61,701 nt of DNA, from NCBI GenBank assembly GCA_000993595.1, contig LBWJ01000009.1, positions 69,935 to 131,635 of the forward strand, in the 5' to 3' direction. Position 1 is the stretch's first letter. Every line of letters starts with the position of its first letter. Shown here in pieces: positions 17,581 to 25,476 of this stretch. The stretch is from Candidatus Peregrinibacteria bacterium GW2011_GWC2_39_14 (GTDB lineage: Bacteria > Patescibacteriota > Gracilibacteria > UBA1369 > UBA12463). The notes under the pieces were generated by a model, which was not told where the DNA came from, made no database searches, and saw nothing but the letters and a program-made list of their open reading frames with translations. The position numbers were made by a program, and so were the translations under genes.

Positions 17581-17613
17581 TGTTATAATATAGAATTCCA
17601 CCACGCGGTGGAA
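17581..17613 (+). promoter_or_regulatory. Upstream yebC promoter with start-site hairpin
   Basis: TGTTATAAT (17581-17589) is a perfect extended -10. A hairpin TTCCACC-ACGC-GGTGGAA (17596-17613) begins at the expected transcript start. A second -10 lies closer to the gene at 17644. Confidence 0.5.
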
Positions 17614-17643
17614 CGAAAATTTTGTGCTTCGTATTTTGTGCTT

Positions 17644-17649
17644 TATAAT
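17644..17649 (+). promoter_or_regulatory. -10 box (TATAAT) of leaderless yebC
   Basis: A perfect TATAAT, six bases, then ATG at 17656. It overlaps a heptameric AGCACAAAAT-type tract read on the other strand (17627-17645). Confidence 0.5.
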
Positions 17650-17655
17650 TACCTC

Positions 17656-18432
17656 ATGTCAGGTCACTCTAAATGGAAACAAATCAAGCATAAAAAAGGC
17701 GCGAATGATGTTAAAAAAGGCGCTATGTTTAGCAGACATTTTAAACTTATTGAAATTGCCGCAAAAAAAGGCGGTGGCGATATAGCTATGAATCCGTCTC
17801 TTAAGCAAGCCATAGATAAAGCGAAAGCGGACTGCAATATGCCAAGCGCAAACATTGAAAGAGCTGTAAAAAAAGGCATCGGTGAATCAAAAGACGGCGT
17901 CGAGAGCGTTGAAATTATGTATGAAGGATTTGGCCCGGAAAGCGTTGCTCTTTATATTCAAACCGTGACAGATAATAAAAATCGCACCTTCAACTCCTTG
18001 AAATTGATGCTTGATAAAAACGGTGGACATCTTGGATCTGCGGGAACGATTGGCTGGATGTTTAAACAAAGCGGATATATGACTTTGGCTTGTGGAAACG
18101 GCGCGGCGGGCGGCGCAAATAGCGCGAGTGCCGACGAAATCGAATTAAAAGCGATTGATGCGGGAGCGAGCGATGTAAAAGCGGATGGGAATTTGATTGA
18201 AATTTATACGGAACCGAATCAATTAATACAGGTTAAAAAATCTCTGGAAAACGCCGGACTCAAGCCTGAAAACGCGGAATTGACTTTTGTTCCTGCAAAT
18301 ATCGTGAAAATAACCGACGCCGAAAAAGCAAAAAGAATTCTGGATGTTCTTGATATGGTTGAGGAAAATGAAGACGTTGTAAATGTTTATAGCAACTTTG
18401 ATATTGATGCGGCGGTGATGGAAAAGCTTTAG
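17656..18432 (+). CDS. yebC: YebC/PmpR family protein
   Basis: 258 aa, normal family length. The start at 17656 gives the canonical MSGHSKWKQIKHKKG; upstream in-frame codons are intergenic sequence. The family pattern continues with AMFSRHFKLIEIAAKKGG, YEGFGPESVALYIQ, DNKNRTFNSLKLML and GSAGTIGWMF. The family includes DNA-binding regulators and factors acting on ribosomes stalled at proline stretches. Proline-rich proteins are abundant here (11424, 28498, 36707), but a link is only inference. Its stop codon abuts the stop of the convergent DHH gene with no gap. Confidence 0.93.
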   Translation: MSGHSKWKQIKHKKGANDVKKGAMFSRHFKLIEIAAKKGGGDIAMNPSLKQAIDKAKADCNMPSANIERAVKKGIGESKDGVESVEIMYEGFGPESVALYIQTVTDNKNRTFNSLKLMLDKNGGHLGSAGTIGWMFKQSGYMTLACGNGAAGGANSASADEIELKAIDAGASDVKADGNLIEIYTEPNQLIQVKKSLENAGLKPENAELTFVPANIVKITDAEKAKRILDVLDMVEENEDVVNVYSNFDIDAAVMEKL

Positions 18433-20031
18433 CTATTCCTCAAATCTATACCCTGATCTTGGCGCGTGCGTTTCGTTGCTACTTTCTTGGTCAACTGATT
18501 CGTCTTGATTTGCGCTATTTTCTTCTTCGGCAGTTTCATCTTTTTTCAATTTTAATTCAATGCCGCTTGTTGCGCGCTCTTTAATGGTTTTTTTCGCACC
18601 GGATTCCTCAATTTCTTTTTCCATTTCTTCTCTATCGCTTTCTTTTTCTTTCAAAGTTTTTGCTTTTCTACCAACACGCTTTTTTGGCTTGCTGCCATCG
18701 ATTTCCGATTCCAATTCTTCGACTACTTCTTTTTCAATTGCGACAGTTTCAGCTTTATTTTCTGCAACTTGCGCCTCTGTAGCTTGCGCTTCATATTTAT
18801 AAACAGGTGTCATGTCCGGAGTTTCGACTTTTTGTGCAACGCCAATGTCTTCGCCGTTTTCATCCGCAACAATGTTCAATCTATTCGCCTGATATTCCTT
18901 AATTTTTTCAATTACATATTTATAAACTTTATCAAAATCCGGATTTTTTACTTTGAATCCTGCGGCTCTGCTATGACCACCACCTCCAAAAATAGAAGCG
19001 ATTTCACTTGCGTCCACGCTTGCCGAAGTTGTCCTTATGCTGCCGGAAATCACGCCTACGGACTTTTCTTTTAACAATAAAATAACTTCCGCGCCCGGTG
19101 CGTTTGAAAGCAAATCATCAATAATTTCGCCAACATGTTCTTCGTCGCTTTCCGTATCTTTGAAATCTTTTTGCGTCACAGTTGACCAAACAAATTTATA
19201 AGCTTCATCAATTTGAATCTTGCTCAAAACCTTTCCCCAAAGCTTAAGAGTACTAAGCGGTTTTGTCTTATATATGCGCTGAATGATCTCTTGCTGACGT
19301 CCACCTTTTGCAATCAAATATGCCGCCCAGTCAAAAGATTTTGGGGTTGTATTTGCGTTTTGGAAACTGCCTGTATCCGTGATAATTCCCGCCAAAAGCA
19401 ATGTTGCGATATCATCATCAAACAAAGCTTTTCCCGTTTCTTTTTCAAGTTGTTCAATAATTGGAATCAAGATTTCTGTTGTAGAAGAAGCCATCGCATC
19501 GACATAATTCACTTTACCAAATTGCTCGTTTGAAATGTGATGGTCGATATTCAAAACCGGAATCTGCGTAAACATATCAACGTTATCTTCATATGAACGA
19601 CCGAGCTGTTCAAGCGTCGCCGTATCAACCGTAATAATCAAATCATATTTTTCCGGACCATAATTTATCGAAATATCTTTTGGCGAAAAACGGCCTCCCT
19701 TAGGCGTAATCACGATGTGCGTCTTGCCGTCTTCTTCCTCTTTTTTTATTTCCGCAACGTGCGTTTTATGCGTATCAATTGTAATAATAAAATCTTTTGT
19801 AGCTGTTAATCTATCGCCGATTGCGTGAATCACAGGCAAAAATTCATATACATTTGGAACAGGATCCGCGGATACAACCGTGACTTCTTTGCCGAGCTTC
19901 TTAAGCACGACATAAAGGCTTAAAGCGCTTCCGATCGAGTCGCAATCAACCGGAGCAGAAGGCATAACAAGAATTTTATTGCTCGCTTTAATAAAGTCTA
20001 TGATCTGTTTTTTATCGGATTCGTGTGCCAT
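18433..20031 (-). CDS. DHH/DHHA1 phosphoesterase (NrnA-like) with long charged tail
   Basis: 532 aa. The DHH domain has VDCDSIGSALSL near residues 28-39 (the DxDxxGS motif), ITVDTAT and LNIDHHISN. The DHHA1 domain has FGGGGHSRAAGF near residue 360. This is the layout of NrnA-type nano-RNases/pAp phosphatases, which degrade 2-5 nt RNAs or pAp. An extra 40-50 residue segment (KKEEEDGKTHIVITPKGG) interrupts the first domain, and residues about 395-532 are an acidic/basic low-complexity tail absent from standard NrnA. Substrate assignment is inference. Confidence 0.85.
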   Translation of the reverse strand: MAHESDKKQIIDFIKASNKILVMPSAPVDCDSIGSALSLYVVLKKLGKEVTVVSADPVPNVYEFLPVIHAIGDRLTATKDFIITIDTHKTHVAEIKKEEEDGKTHIVITPKGGRFSPKDISINYGPEKYDLIITVDTATLEQLGRSYEDNVDMFTQIPVLNIDHHISNEQFGKVNYVDAMASSTTEILIPIIEQLEKETGKALFDDDIATLLLAGIITDTGSFQNANTTPKSFDWAAYLIAKGGRQQEIIQRIYKTKPLSTLKLWGKVLSKIQIDEAYKFVWSTVTQKDFKDTESDEEHVGEIIDDLLSNAPGAEVILLLKEKSVGVISGSIRTTSASVDASEIASIFGGGGHSRAAGFKVKNPDFDKVYKYVIEKIKEYQANRLNIVADENGEDIGVAQKVETPDMTPVYKYEAQATEAQVAENKAETVAIEKEVVEELESEIDGSKPKKRVGRKAKTLKEKESDREEMEKEIEESGAKKTIKERATSGIELKLKKDETAEEENSANQDESVDQESSNETHAPRSGYRFEE

Positions 20032-20171
20032 GTATATTTAATGTATTCTGTAAATTATACTATAAATTTTCTGATTAGTCAAACCTAATATTTGAGACTG
20101 TTACGCGCCTGACTAAGGGGAGAAATATAGCAGATTAAAAAAGAAAGCGCCAGTTAATTTACGGCGGGCAC

Positions 20172-20199
20172 AAAAAAGCCCCCGAGTTTAGACGGGGGC
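20172..20199 (-). terminator. Intrinsic terminator of the 20220-21482 gene
   Basis: On the minus strand, GCCCCCG, an 8-base loop, CGGGGGC, then TTTTTT. It starts about 20 bases past the stop codon. A textbook rho-independent terminator. Confidence 0.9.
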
Positions 20200-20219
20200 T
20201 TAAGACTTATTAAACTATT

Positions 20220-21482
20220 TTATTTATAATCGCTATTTAGGGAACAGTGACCGTTCTTACAGGTATATGTTTTATTATCTACCTCTTTTTTCCCAATACC
20301 TAAGAATTCTCCGGTATCTTTATTAAAACGTAGCACGCTCACCGTCACGTCGCCCGTAGAGCCCGATCCCTCCGTACTTATACCTAACCCCGGTCCACTC
20401 TTCCAATAAGTATAAGCGGGCGTAGTTGTTTTATTCAACCAAGATGAATAAACCACTCTTCTTGGATTATAAGCGCTAACATAAGCCGCATATTCATTTG
20501 GAGCCGCGTTTTGCGGAGCTTTAACCACTAACACGCCTTTTTCCGATGATTTTTCCAATGACGTTGTTGGAAATTGAGGAATCGTCAATTTTTGCGCAAG
20601 TAAATTAGCCGTAAGCTCATCTGTCGCCTTGCTCATGTCCGGGACTTTATTTATACGCGCATCCCATGAGAATATAAGCTTTTTTTCATTAAGATACTTT
20701 CCGTTATCCCTGTCATACACAAGCGCTATCACTTCCGGCCAACTACCCGCTCCTCTTAACCATATTTCCTGATTACAACTATCAAACGGATATACTTTAT
20801 AAGATGAATTTACCATCCCGTTTTCAGGAGAACTATAGCTGTCCGCCGGCTTAACTATAAGCCCTCTTGTTAAGCTGCCCCCGCTTGGATTGAAGCATGG
20901 ACTCGTCACCTTCATGCCATCGTTATTTATCTTTTCCACTTTTAAACCAGCTAATAATCCTTCTGGAAATTGATTTGTAGGTTGTGGGAAAAATCTTGCT
21001 TTATATATATTGCTCACGGCAAACGGTAATCCAATTTCATTGTTATATACCGCCGCTACAACAGAATAATCTCCTAGCGACAATGAATTATTTTTTATAG
21101 ATGATTTGTCGGTTGCAACAACTTTTGCCGGATCTTTAAACATTCCCGCAAAATCAGGTCCGTCTTTGCCCATCACATAATCTCCTTTTGTGTAAAAATA
21201 GACCATCGTATTCTTATTTTTGTCGTAAGTGTAATTTGATGAAATTTCAATTTTATCCGTATATTGATTATTTACTGTCAATATTACTTTCTTTTGCATT
21301 TTCGCTAAAACATTAACCGCATTCCCGGTTGGGACCGGAGGCAATTTGACGGTTTGTACGCCGTTATTTGATGTAACGCCTATTGCGCTACCCTTCAAGC
21401 CTGAGCCCGAAGAGGAATAGACTGCCACTCCAATCGCGCCGACTGCCACGAGCGCAACCAGAACGATGATCGCTTTTTTCAT
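20220..21482 (-). CDS. Membrane-anchored or secreted hypothetical protein, 420 aa
   Basis: Residues 1-27 are a signal peptide or N-terminal anchor (IIVLVALVAVGAIGVAVY), followed by a Ser/Gly linker. The remainder is beta-rich with many Asn, Thr, Pro and Tyr residues, as in extracellular domains, and ends with a Cys pair (YTCKNGHCSLN) that could form a disulfide. Another Cys pair lies mid-protein. No family recognised. The leader carries AACCCCCACAAGA before the ATG, similar to the leader of the gene at 459. It is a monocistronic unit with its own terminator. Confidence 0.75.
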   Translation of the reverse strand: MKKAIIVLVALVAVGAIGVAVYSSSGSGLKGSAIGVTSNNGVQTVKLPPVPTGNAVNVLAKMQKKVILTVNNQYTDKIEISSNYTYDKNKNTMVYFYTKGDYVMGKDGPDFAGMFKDPAKVVATDKSSIKNNSLSLGDYSVVAAVYNNEIGLPFAVSNIYKARFFPQPTNQFPEGLLAGLKVEKINNDGMKVTSPCFNPSGGSLTRGLIVKPADSYSSPENGMVNSSYKVYPFDSCNQEIWLRGAGSWPEVIALVYDRDNGKYLNEKKLIFSWDARINKVPDMSKATDELTANLLAQKLTIPQFPTTSLEKSSEKGVLVVKAPQNAAPNEYAAYVSAYNPRRVVYSSWLNKTTTPAYTYWKSGPGLGISTEGSGSTGDVTVSVLRFNKDTGEFLGIGKKEVDNKTYTCKNGHCSLNSDYK

Positions 21483-21538
21483 TCTTGTGGGGGTTAAATG
21501 AATACCAATTTTTAATTATAGAACAAAGCTCAAGAAAA

Positions 21539-23245
21539 TCAATTTATTTTCAAATCAACCACATTCATTTGCAACTGAGTTCTGCCGTTGAAGGTGTTGT
21601 TTTGCAAATTGAAAACTATGTCCAGAGATTGTGATTTTAAAATGTCTTTTGCGAATGGGCCAAAACGGAAGCCGATTGTATCGATTTGTTTTAGCGCGGA
21701 GGTGGATTTGCTGCCCAGAAGGGAGCGGAACTTGAGATGATCTTTGTTTTTGCCGATTACGGAAACGTTTTGCGACTTGATATTTTTTACTAAAAATACT
21801 GGCGTCGGGTTGCCGATCCCAAAAGGCTCAAACTTATTTATTGTTTTTAAAGTTTCGGACGTTATTTCGTCGGCTGAAATTTCCGCGTCAATTTCAAGAA
21901 TGTTTTCATAATCGGATTTTTTTATTTTTTTATCCGCATAATCCTCCATCGCTTTTGTGAATTTCTTGAGATTTTCTTTTTTAATTGTAAAACCGGCGGC
22001 AGCAGCATGCCCTCCAAAATGCTCAAGCAGATGCCCAAATTCTGATATTGCAGCAACGATATTAAAAAATCCCGGACTGCGACAGGAAGCAACGAGAACA
22101 CCCGCGGTTTCGTTCATAACAATCGAAGGAAGATGATGTTTATCCGTCAGTTTTCCCGCAATCAAACCAATTATTCCACTATGCCATTCCGTTGAATGCG
22201 CAATCAAAATCTTTTTCTTATTGTCTTTTAAGAACAGCTCTTCGGCTTGTCTAAGCGCTTTTTCGGTTATAGACTGGCGATTGGAATTAAAGCCTTCAAG
22301 CTTTTGCGCGAGCGCGTCGGTCTGACCTTTGTCTTCTCCATCTTCAAGCAAAAGACGCAAGGCGTAATAAGGATGCGCGACTCTTCCTGCGGCGTTTATG
22401 CGAGGAGCAAGCCTAAAACCGACCATTTGCGTATCAATAACGTCTTCCTGTTTTATGCCTGAATAATGTTTCAAATATTTTAATCCGTCCCATTTTGAAT
22501 GCTTCATTTTTTCCATTCCATATTTCACGATGATACGGTTTTCATCAGTCAACAAGCCAAGATCCGCAATAGTACCAAGGCTTGCAAGATCAAGAAAATC
22601 TTCCGCTAATTTATCGATTTTGGTTTCGTCTTTTTCGTCGGAAAGCAGTGCATAAGCCAATTTCAAGGCCACTCCCGCACCCGTTAAATCTTTAAAAGGA
22701 TAAAGCGAGCCTTCACATTTTGGGTGCAAAATCGCGTATGAATCGCTTGGCGTATCTTTAGGAACCGTATGGTGATCGGCAATAATCGTATCTATACCAA
22801 AAGATTTTGCGAGTGAAATTTCCTTTGCGCATGAAATTCCGCAATCAACCGTTATCAAAAGTTTAACATCGAGCTTTTTAAATTCGTGAATAAATTTTTC
22901 ACTGAGACCATATCCATCCTCTGTTCTATGCGGCAAACGATACGACACTTTTGCCTTTAAATGGCGCAAAACGCGCACTGCAATTGTTGTGCCGGTGATG
23001 CCATCAACGTCATAATCGCCATAAATAATAATGCGCTCTTCATCTTTGATTGCTTGTTTTATGCGATTAACCGCCTTGCGCATATCATTCATCAAAAACG
23101 GGTTATACAAATCCTTAATTGAAGGTTCCAAGAATGTTTTTATCGAACGGTGATCGCGCAAATTTCTGTTCGCGAGCAGTTTTTCAAGAAGAGACGCCGA
23201 AGCATCCGTGTTTTTTATATGCCATTTTTTGTTCAGAACAGACAT
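21539..23245 (-). CDS. recJ: Single-stranded-DNA-specific exonuclease RecJ
   Basis: 568 aa. DHH domain motifs: YGDYDVDGITGTT near residues 79-91, TVDCGIS, then IIADHHTVP with the DHH triad. The DHHA1 side has RSPGFNIVAAISEF and FGGHAAAAGF. The C-terminal region is the OB-fold-like RecJ extension. The enzyme degrades ssDNA 5' to 3' in recombination and mismatch or base-excision repair. It follows mazG after a 12-base gap on the same strand, so both likely share a transcript. The leader is A/T-rich without a Shine-Dalgarno sequence. Confidence 0.95.
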   Translation of the reverse strand: MSVLNKKWHIKNTDASASLLEKLLANRNLRDHRSIKTFLEPSIKDLYNPFLMNDMRKAVNRIKQAIKDEERIIIYGDYDVDGITGTTIAVRVLRHLKAKVSYRLPHRTEDGYGLSEKFIHEFKKLDVKLLITVDCGISCAKEISLAKSFGIDTIIADHHTVPKDTPSDSYAILHPKCEGSLYPFKDLTGAGVALKLAYALLSDEKDETKIDKLAEDFLDLASLGTIADLGLLTDENRIIVKYGMEKMKHSKWDGLKYLKHYSGIKQEDVIDTQMVGFRLAPRINAAGRVAHPYYALRLLLEDGEDKGQTDALAQKLEGFNSNRQSITEKALRQAEELFLKDNKKKILIAHSTEWHSGIIGLIAGKLTDKHHLPSIVMNETAGVLVASCRSPGFFNIVAAISEFGHLLEHFGGHAAAAGFTIKKENLKKFTKAMEDYADKKIKKSDYENILEIDAEISADEITSETLKTINKFEPFGIGNPTPVFLVKNIKSQNVSVIGKNKDHLKFRSLLGSKSTSALKQIDTIGFRFGPFAKDILKSQSLDIVFNLQNNTFNGRTQLQMNVVDLKIN

Positions 23246-23257
23246 AAATATAAATTT

Positions 23258-23665
23258 CTAAGTGCGTTTCTTTTTTATTGCGCGAGCTGCCAAAACGGAT
23301 TCGCGCATTTTATTTTTCTTCCACATAGCAAGCGCTTCTTCGGCTGTTTTCACCTTGTGTTTGCCGAAAACCCAAGTGTGCCTGCGGCGAATTTTCTTAT
23401 CTATATCGCGCAAAACCTGATTTATATTAAAAAGTTTTCTTTCTTTTGCGATCTGCGTGATCATTAGCATCGTAAAAATCAAATCACCAAGCTCTTCGCG
23501 AAGATTTTTGTAATCTTTTTTATTCATTGCCTGCTTGACCTCGTCCGCTTCTTCCAAAAAATGCTCGAGCATGGAATCGATTGTCTGCTTTTTATCCCAA
23601 GGACAGCCATTTTTCGCTCGAAGAAGAGCCGCAATTCTCACAAGTTTATTAAATTCTTTGGACAT
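23258..23665 (-). CDS. mazG: MazG-type nucleotide pyrophosphohydrolase
   Basis: 135 aa, a single MazG domain. It opens LLRAKNGCPWDKKQTI and carries the metal-binding pattern EEADEV followed by EELGDLIF, then RRRHTWVFG. These enzymes hydrolyse (d)NTPs to monophosphates and pyrophosphate, cleaning the nucleotide pool. The single-domain length is about half of E. coli MazG, as is common in other bacteria. It lies directly upstream of recJ. A TATACT box is seen about 20 bases upstream of the start. Confidence 0.9.
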   Translation of the reverse strand: MSKEFNKLVRIAALLRAKNGCPWDKKQTIDSMLEHFLEEADEVKQAMNKKDYKNLREELGDLIFTMLMITQIAKERKLFNINQVLRDIDKKIRRRHTWVFGKHKVKTAEEALAMWKKNKMRESVLAARAIKKKRT

Positions 23666-24297
23666 ATATTCCTAAGTACGCGCTTAGTATACCTTTTTTA
23701 TTTTTACAAATCAGCAAGAAATTTTTCGTAAAGCAACCAATCAAATCGTTTAATTTGCTTATAATTTCCGTGCTGTTTAATAAGACCGCTATAACTTGAA
23801 ATATTATTTATATTAAGCCGTTTTTCGAGTCTTAAAAGATTTCGTTTTGTTAATGTTCTTCCGGAAGGCCAAAACTTTATTCCCAAAAGCTTAAGCCCGT
23901 GGCGAACTTTAATGATTTTGTCACTTTTAGGATTTACTGTTAATTTAAGCTCATTATTTAAAAATCGAATAATTTGATTTTTAAATAGCTCCAGTCTTCC
24001 CATGTCCGGCTCTATCACTATAAAATCATCACCATAACGCAAATAATTTTTGGTCTTTAATCGGTGAACTATAAATCGATCAAGTTCGTTAAGATAAATA
24101 TTCGCGAAAATCTGACTGGCAAGATTACCAATCGGCATACCAACTTTTTGCCCCGGGATTGCGGTATAACTCGTGATTATTTCTTTCAATAAATTAAAGG
24201 TTGCGCTATCCTTGACTCTAAATGAAAGAATTTTAAGCAAAACCCCTTGATCCACACTATCAAAAAACTTTTTAATATCGCATTTCCAAATCCACAA

Positions 24298-24326
24298 GCT
24301 TTGAGTTTTGAGCTTTGCGCTTTGAG
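24298..24326 (-). repeat. Heptameric repeat in the reverse transcriptase linker
   Basis: On the minus strand there are four 7-base units: TCAAAGC, GCAAAGC, TCAAAAC, TCAAAGC. Together with the CA tract they form the whole linker between the N-terminal part and motif A. Confidence 0.7.
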
Positions 24327-24334
24327 ATTGCGCC

Positions 24335-24361
24335 GTGTGTGTGTGTGTGTGTGTGTGTGTG
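24335..24361 (-). repeat. (CA)13 microsatellite inside the reverse transcriptase gene
   Basis: 27 bases of pure alternating C and A on the minus strand, the only dinucleotide tract of this length in the window. It encodes alternating His/Thr and sets the frame of the downstream catalytic core. Confidence 0.95.
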
Positions 24362-24719
24362 GGAGCACGCCTTCAGAAAGCCGCTAATGCGCTCTATAGC
24401 ACCAAGCAATCCCTTCCCTTTTCGACACGACCATGCATCATAAATAAAAGTTTTGTCGTAGATTTCTTCCAAATAGTTATAGATAAGCCGGTGTACTACT
24501 CTGTCGCGAATTTCTGCCACAGAAATCTCTCTTCGTTTGTTATCGCAAACGATAAATTTTTCGTATTTGCCATGACGATAGAGTCCATTGTTCAAATTTT
24601 GAAAAAGCTCAAAAAGATTTTTTTCGAGATAATACTGAAAAATATGAAGTTCTTTGGTCGCACGCTTGCCTTTTCTGAAATCGAACCAACTTTGCCAAAT
24701 ATTTTTTAAACTCAAATCT

Positions 24720-25064
24720 ATGGATACATTGCCCATTATCAACAAAACTTATGATGCGTATAAAGGCATTATAGAACTCAATAACAAACTTGAAAAACGG
24801 TGGCGGTATTCTCTTGGTTTAAGTATAGAAAATTCGATCTTAAACTGCATGGAAACTCTAATCATGGCTAAGAATGCCCCAAAACCTTTAAAAGCCGGGT
24901 ATCTAATTAAAACAAGCAGTCAGCTTGAAGTAACAACTATAAAACTGCGTCTTGTTTTAGAATTGGGACTCGCAAATGAAACTAAAGTTTTTCAGACACA
25001 ATCGCAAATAGCGGAGATCGGAAGAATGCTCGGAGGCTGGATAAAAGCAACACAAAGCACATAA
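24720..25064 (+). CDS. avd: DGR accessory variability determinant Avd
   Basis: 114 aa four-helix-bundle protein. The start MDTLPIINKTYDAYK and the end EIGRMLGGWIKA are hallmarks of Avd proteins of diversity-generating retroelements. Avd forms a basic pentameric barrel that binds the reverse transcriptase and template RNA and is needed for retrohoming. Unusually, it is on the opposite strand from the reverse transcriptase, template repeat and target gene. Its 5' end overlaps the first 17 bases of the reverse transcriptase gene head to head, and its stop is three bases from the template repeat. The leader is A/T-rich (AAACTCAAATCT). Confidence 0.93.
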   Translation: MDTLPIINKTYDAYKGIIELNNKLEKRWRYSLGLSIENSILNCMETLIMAKNAPKPLKAGYLIKTSSQLEVTTIKLRLVLELGLANETKVFQTQSQIAEIGRMLGGWIKATQST

Positions 25065-25067
25065 TCC

Positions 25068-25182
25068 CTCATCCCGCCGCGTACACCATTGTTGGAGTTC
25101 TGATTGTCCGCATCGCTCCTGTCCACATTGAACTGCCTGTTGTTGACATTCCAATACGAATTCGGAACTGCACCGGCGCTAA
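25068..25182 (-). repeat. DGR template repeat (TR)
   Basis: 115 bases aligned without gaps to the variable repeat at 25487-25601. All 23 differences fall on adenines of the template (minus strand), which has 32 adenines in the repeat. Template codons are rich in AAC and AAT, as expected for adenine-targeted diversification. The sequence can be translated (for example NVNNRQFNVD), but it is a template, not a gene. Confidence 0.97.
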
Positions 25183-25476
25183 TTGACAGCGTTTGTCCAC
25201 ATAATTTCATGGTCGCAACCATGAAATTTGCATTGGTTTGCTTTTTTCATCCCGCTTTCTCGAGATAAACGCCGCTCAAACGTGAGAATATTATATGCTT
25301 TTATCTACTGCCGAGCCTCTTGTTGAATTCAAAGCTTTTTTGAGGCAGAAGATTTCGCGGTAGCTCGAAAAAATAAATTTATTTCAAGTTGCTATTCACC
25401 GCAATTTTATTTTCAAACTTTTGAGCTACAAAGTCAAAGTTAAAATACAAGAAAAAATCAAAGTTCAAATTTCAAA
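25183..25476 (-). other. Spacer between variable and template repeats
   Basis: No gene is seen. It contains the 11-bp hairpin, two smaller inverted repeats, a TATAAT on the minus strand at 25295-25290 that could start a template RNA about 100 bases before the repeat, and a heptameric CAAAGT-type tract at 25428-25478 next to the target gene's stop. Confidence 0.6.
25203..25228. repeat. Perfect 11-bp hairpin 20 bases 5' of the template repeat
   Basis: Arms AATTTCATGGT and ACCATGAAATT with a 4-base loop. It would lie in the leader of the template RNA. Further inverted arms (GCCTC/GAGGC at 25315 and 25343; GTAGCTC/GAGCTAC at 25361 and 25423) sit between the variable and template repeats. Confidence 0.75.

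Larger units (their letters stand above)
23704..24736 (-). pseudogene. DGR reverse transcriptase, split out of frame by a CA microsatellite
   Basis: Two frames together make one DGR-type reverse transcriptase. The N-terminal frame (24736 to 24272, from MGNVSIDLSLKNIW) has the family's WFDFRKGKR, REISVAEIRDRVVHRL and FIYDAWSCRKGKG. The core frame (open from 24372, ending at 23704) has motif A CDIKKFFDSVD, the DGR-type PIGNLASQIFANIYL, catalytic LRYGDDFIV, and LKLLGIKFWP. They meet at a (CA)13 tract in the linker before motif A. The N-terminal frame runs through it and stops 20 codons later. One extra CA unit, or two fewer, joins the frames with no stop. The catalytic residues are intact, so this is more likely a phase-off state or sequencing slip than decay. 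It would copy the template RNA with adenine mutagenesis. Confidence 0.9.

Noticed and set aside
24335..24709. Plus-strand open frame starting with alternating Cys/Val
   Set aside because: It is the antisense reading of the CA tract and the reverse transcriptase N-terminal part.
24957..25222. Minus-strand open frames across the template repeat (MVATMKLCGQTL and a second frame)
   Set aside because: They only exist because the template copies a coding sequence; the region is a DGR template and runs into avd on the other strand.
25290..25295. TATAAT as a definite promoter for the template RNA
   Set aside because: The box is perfect but there is no extended TG and no acceptable -35; kept only as a possibility in the spacer entry.
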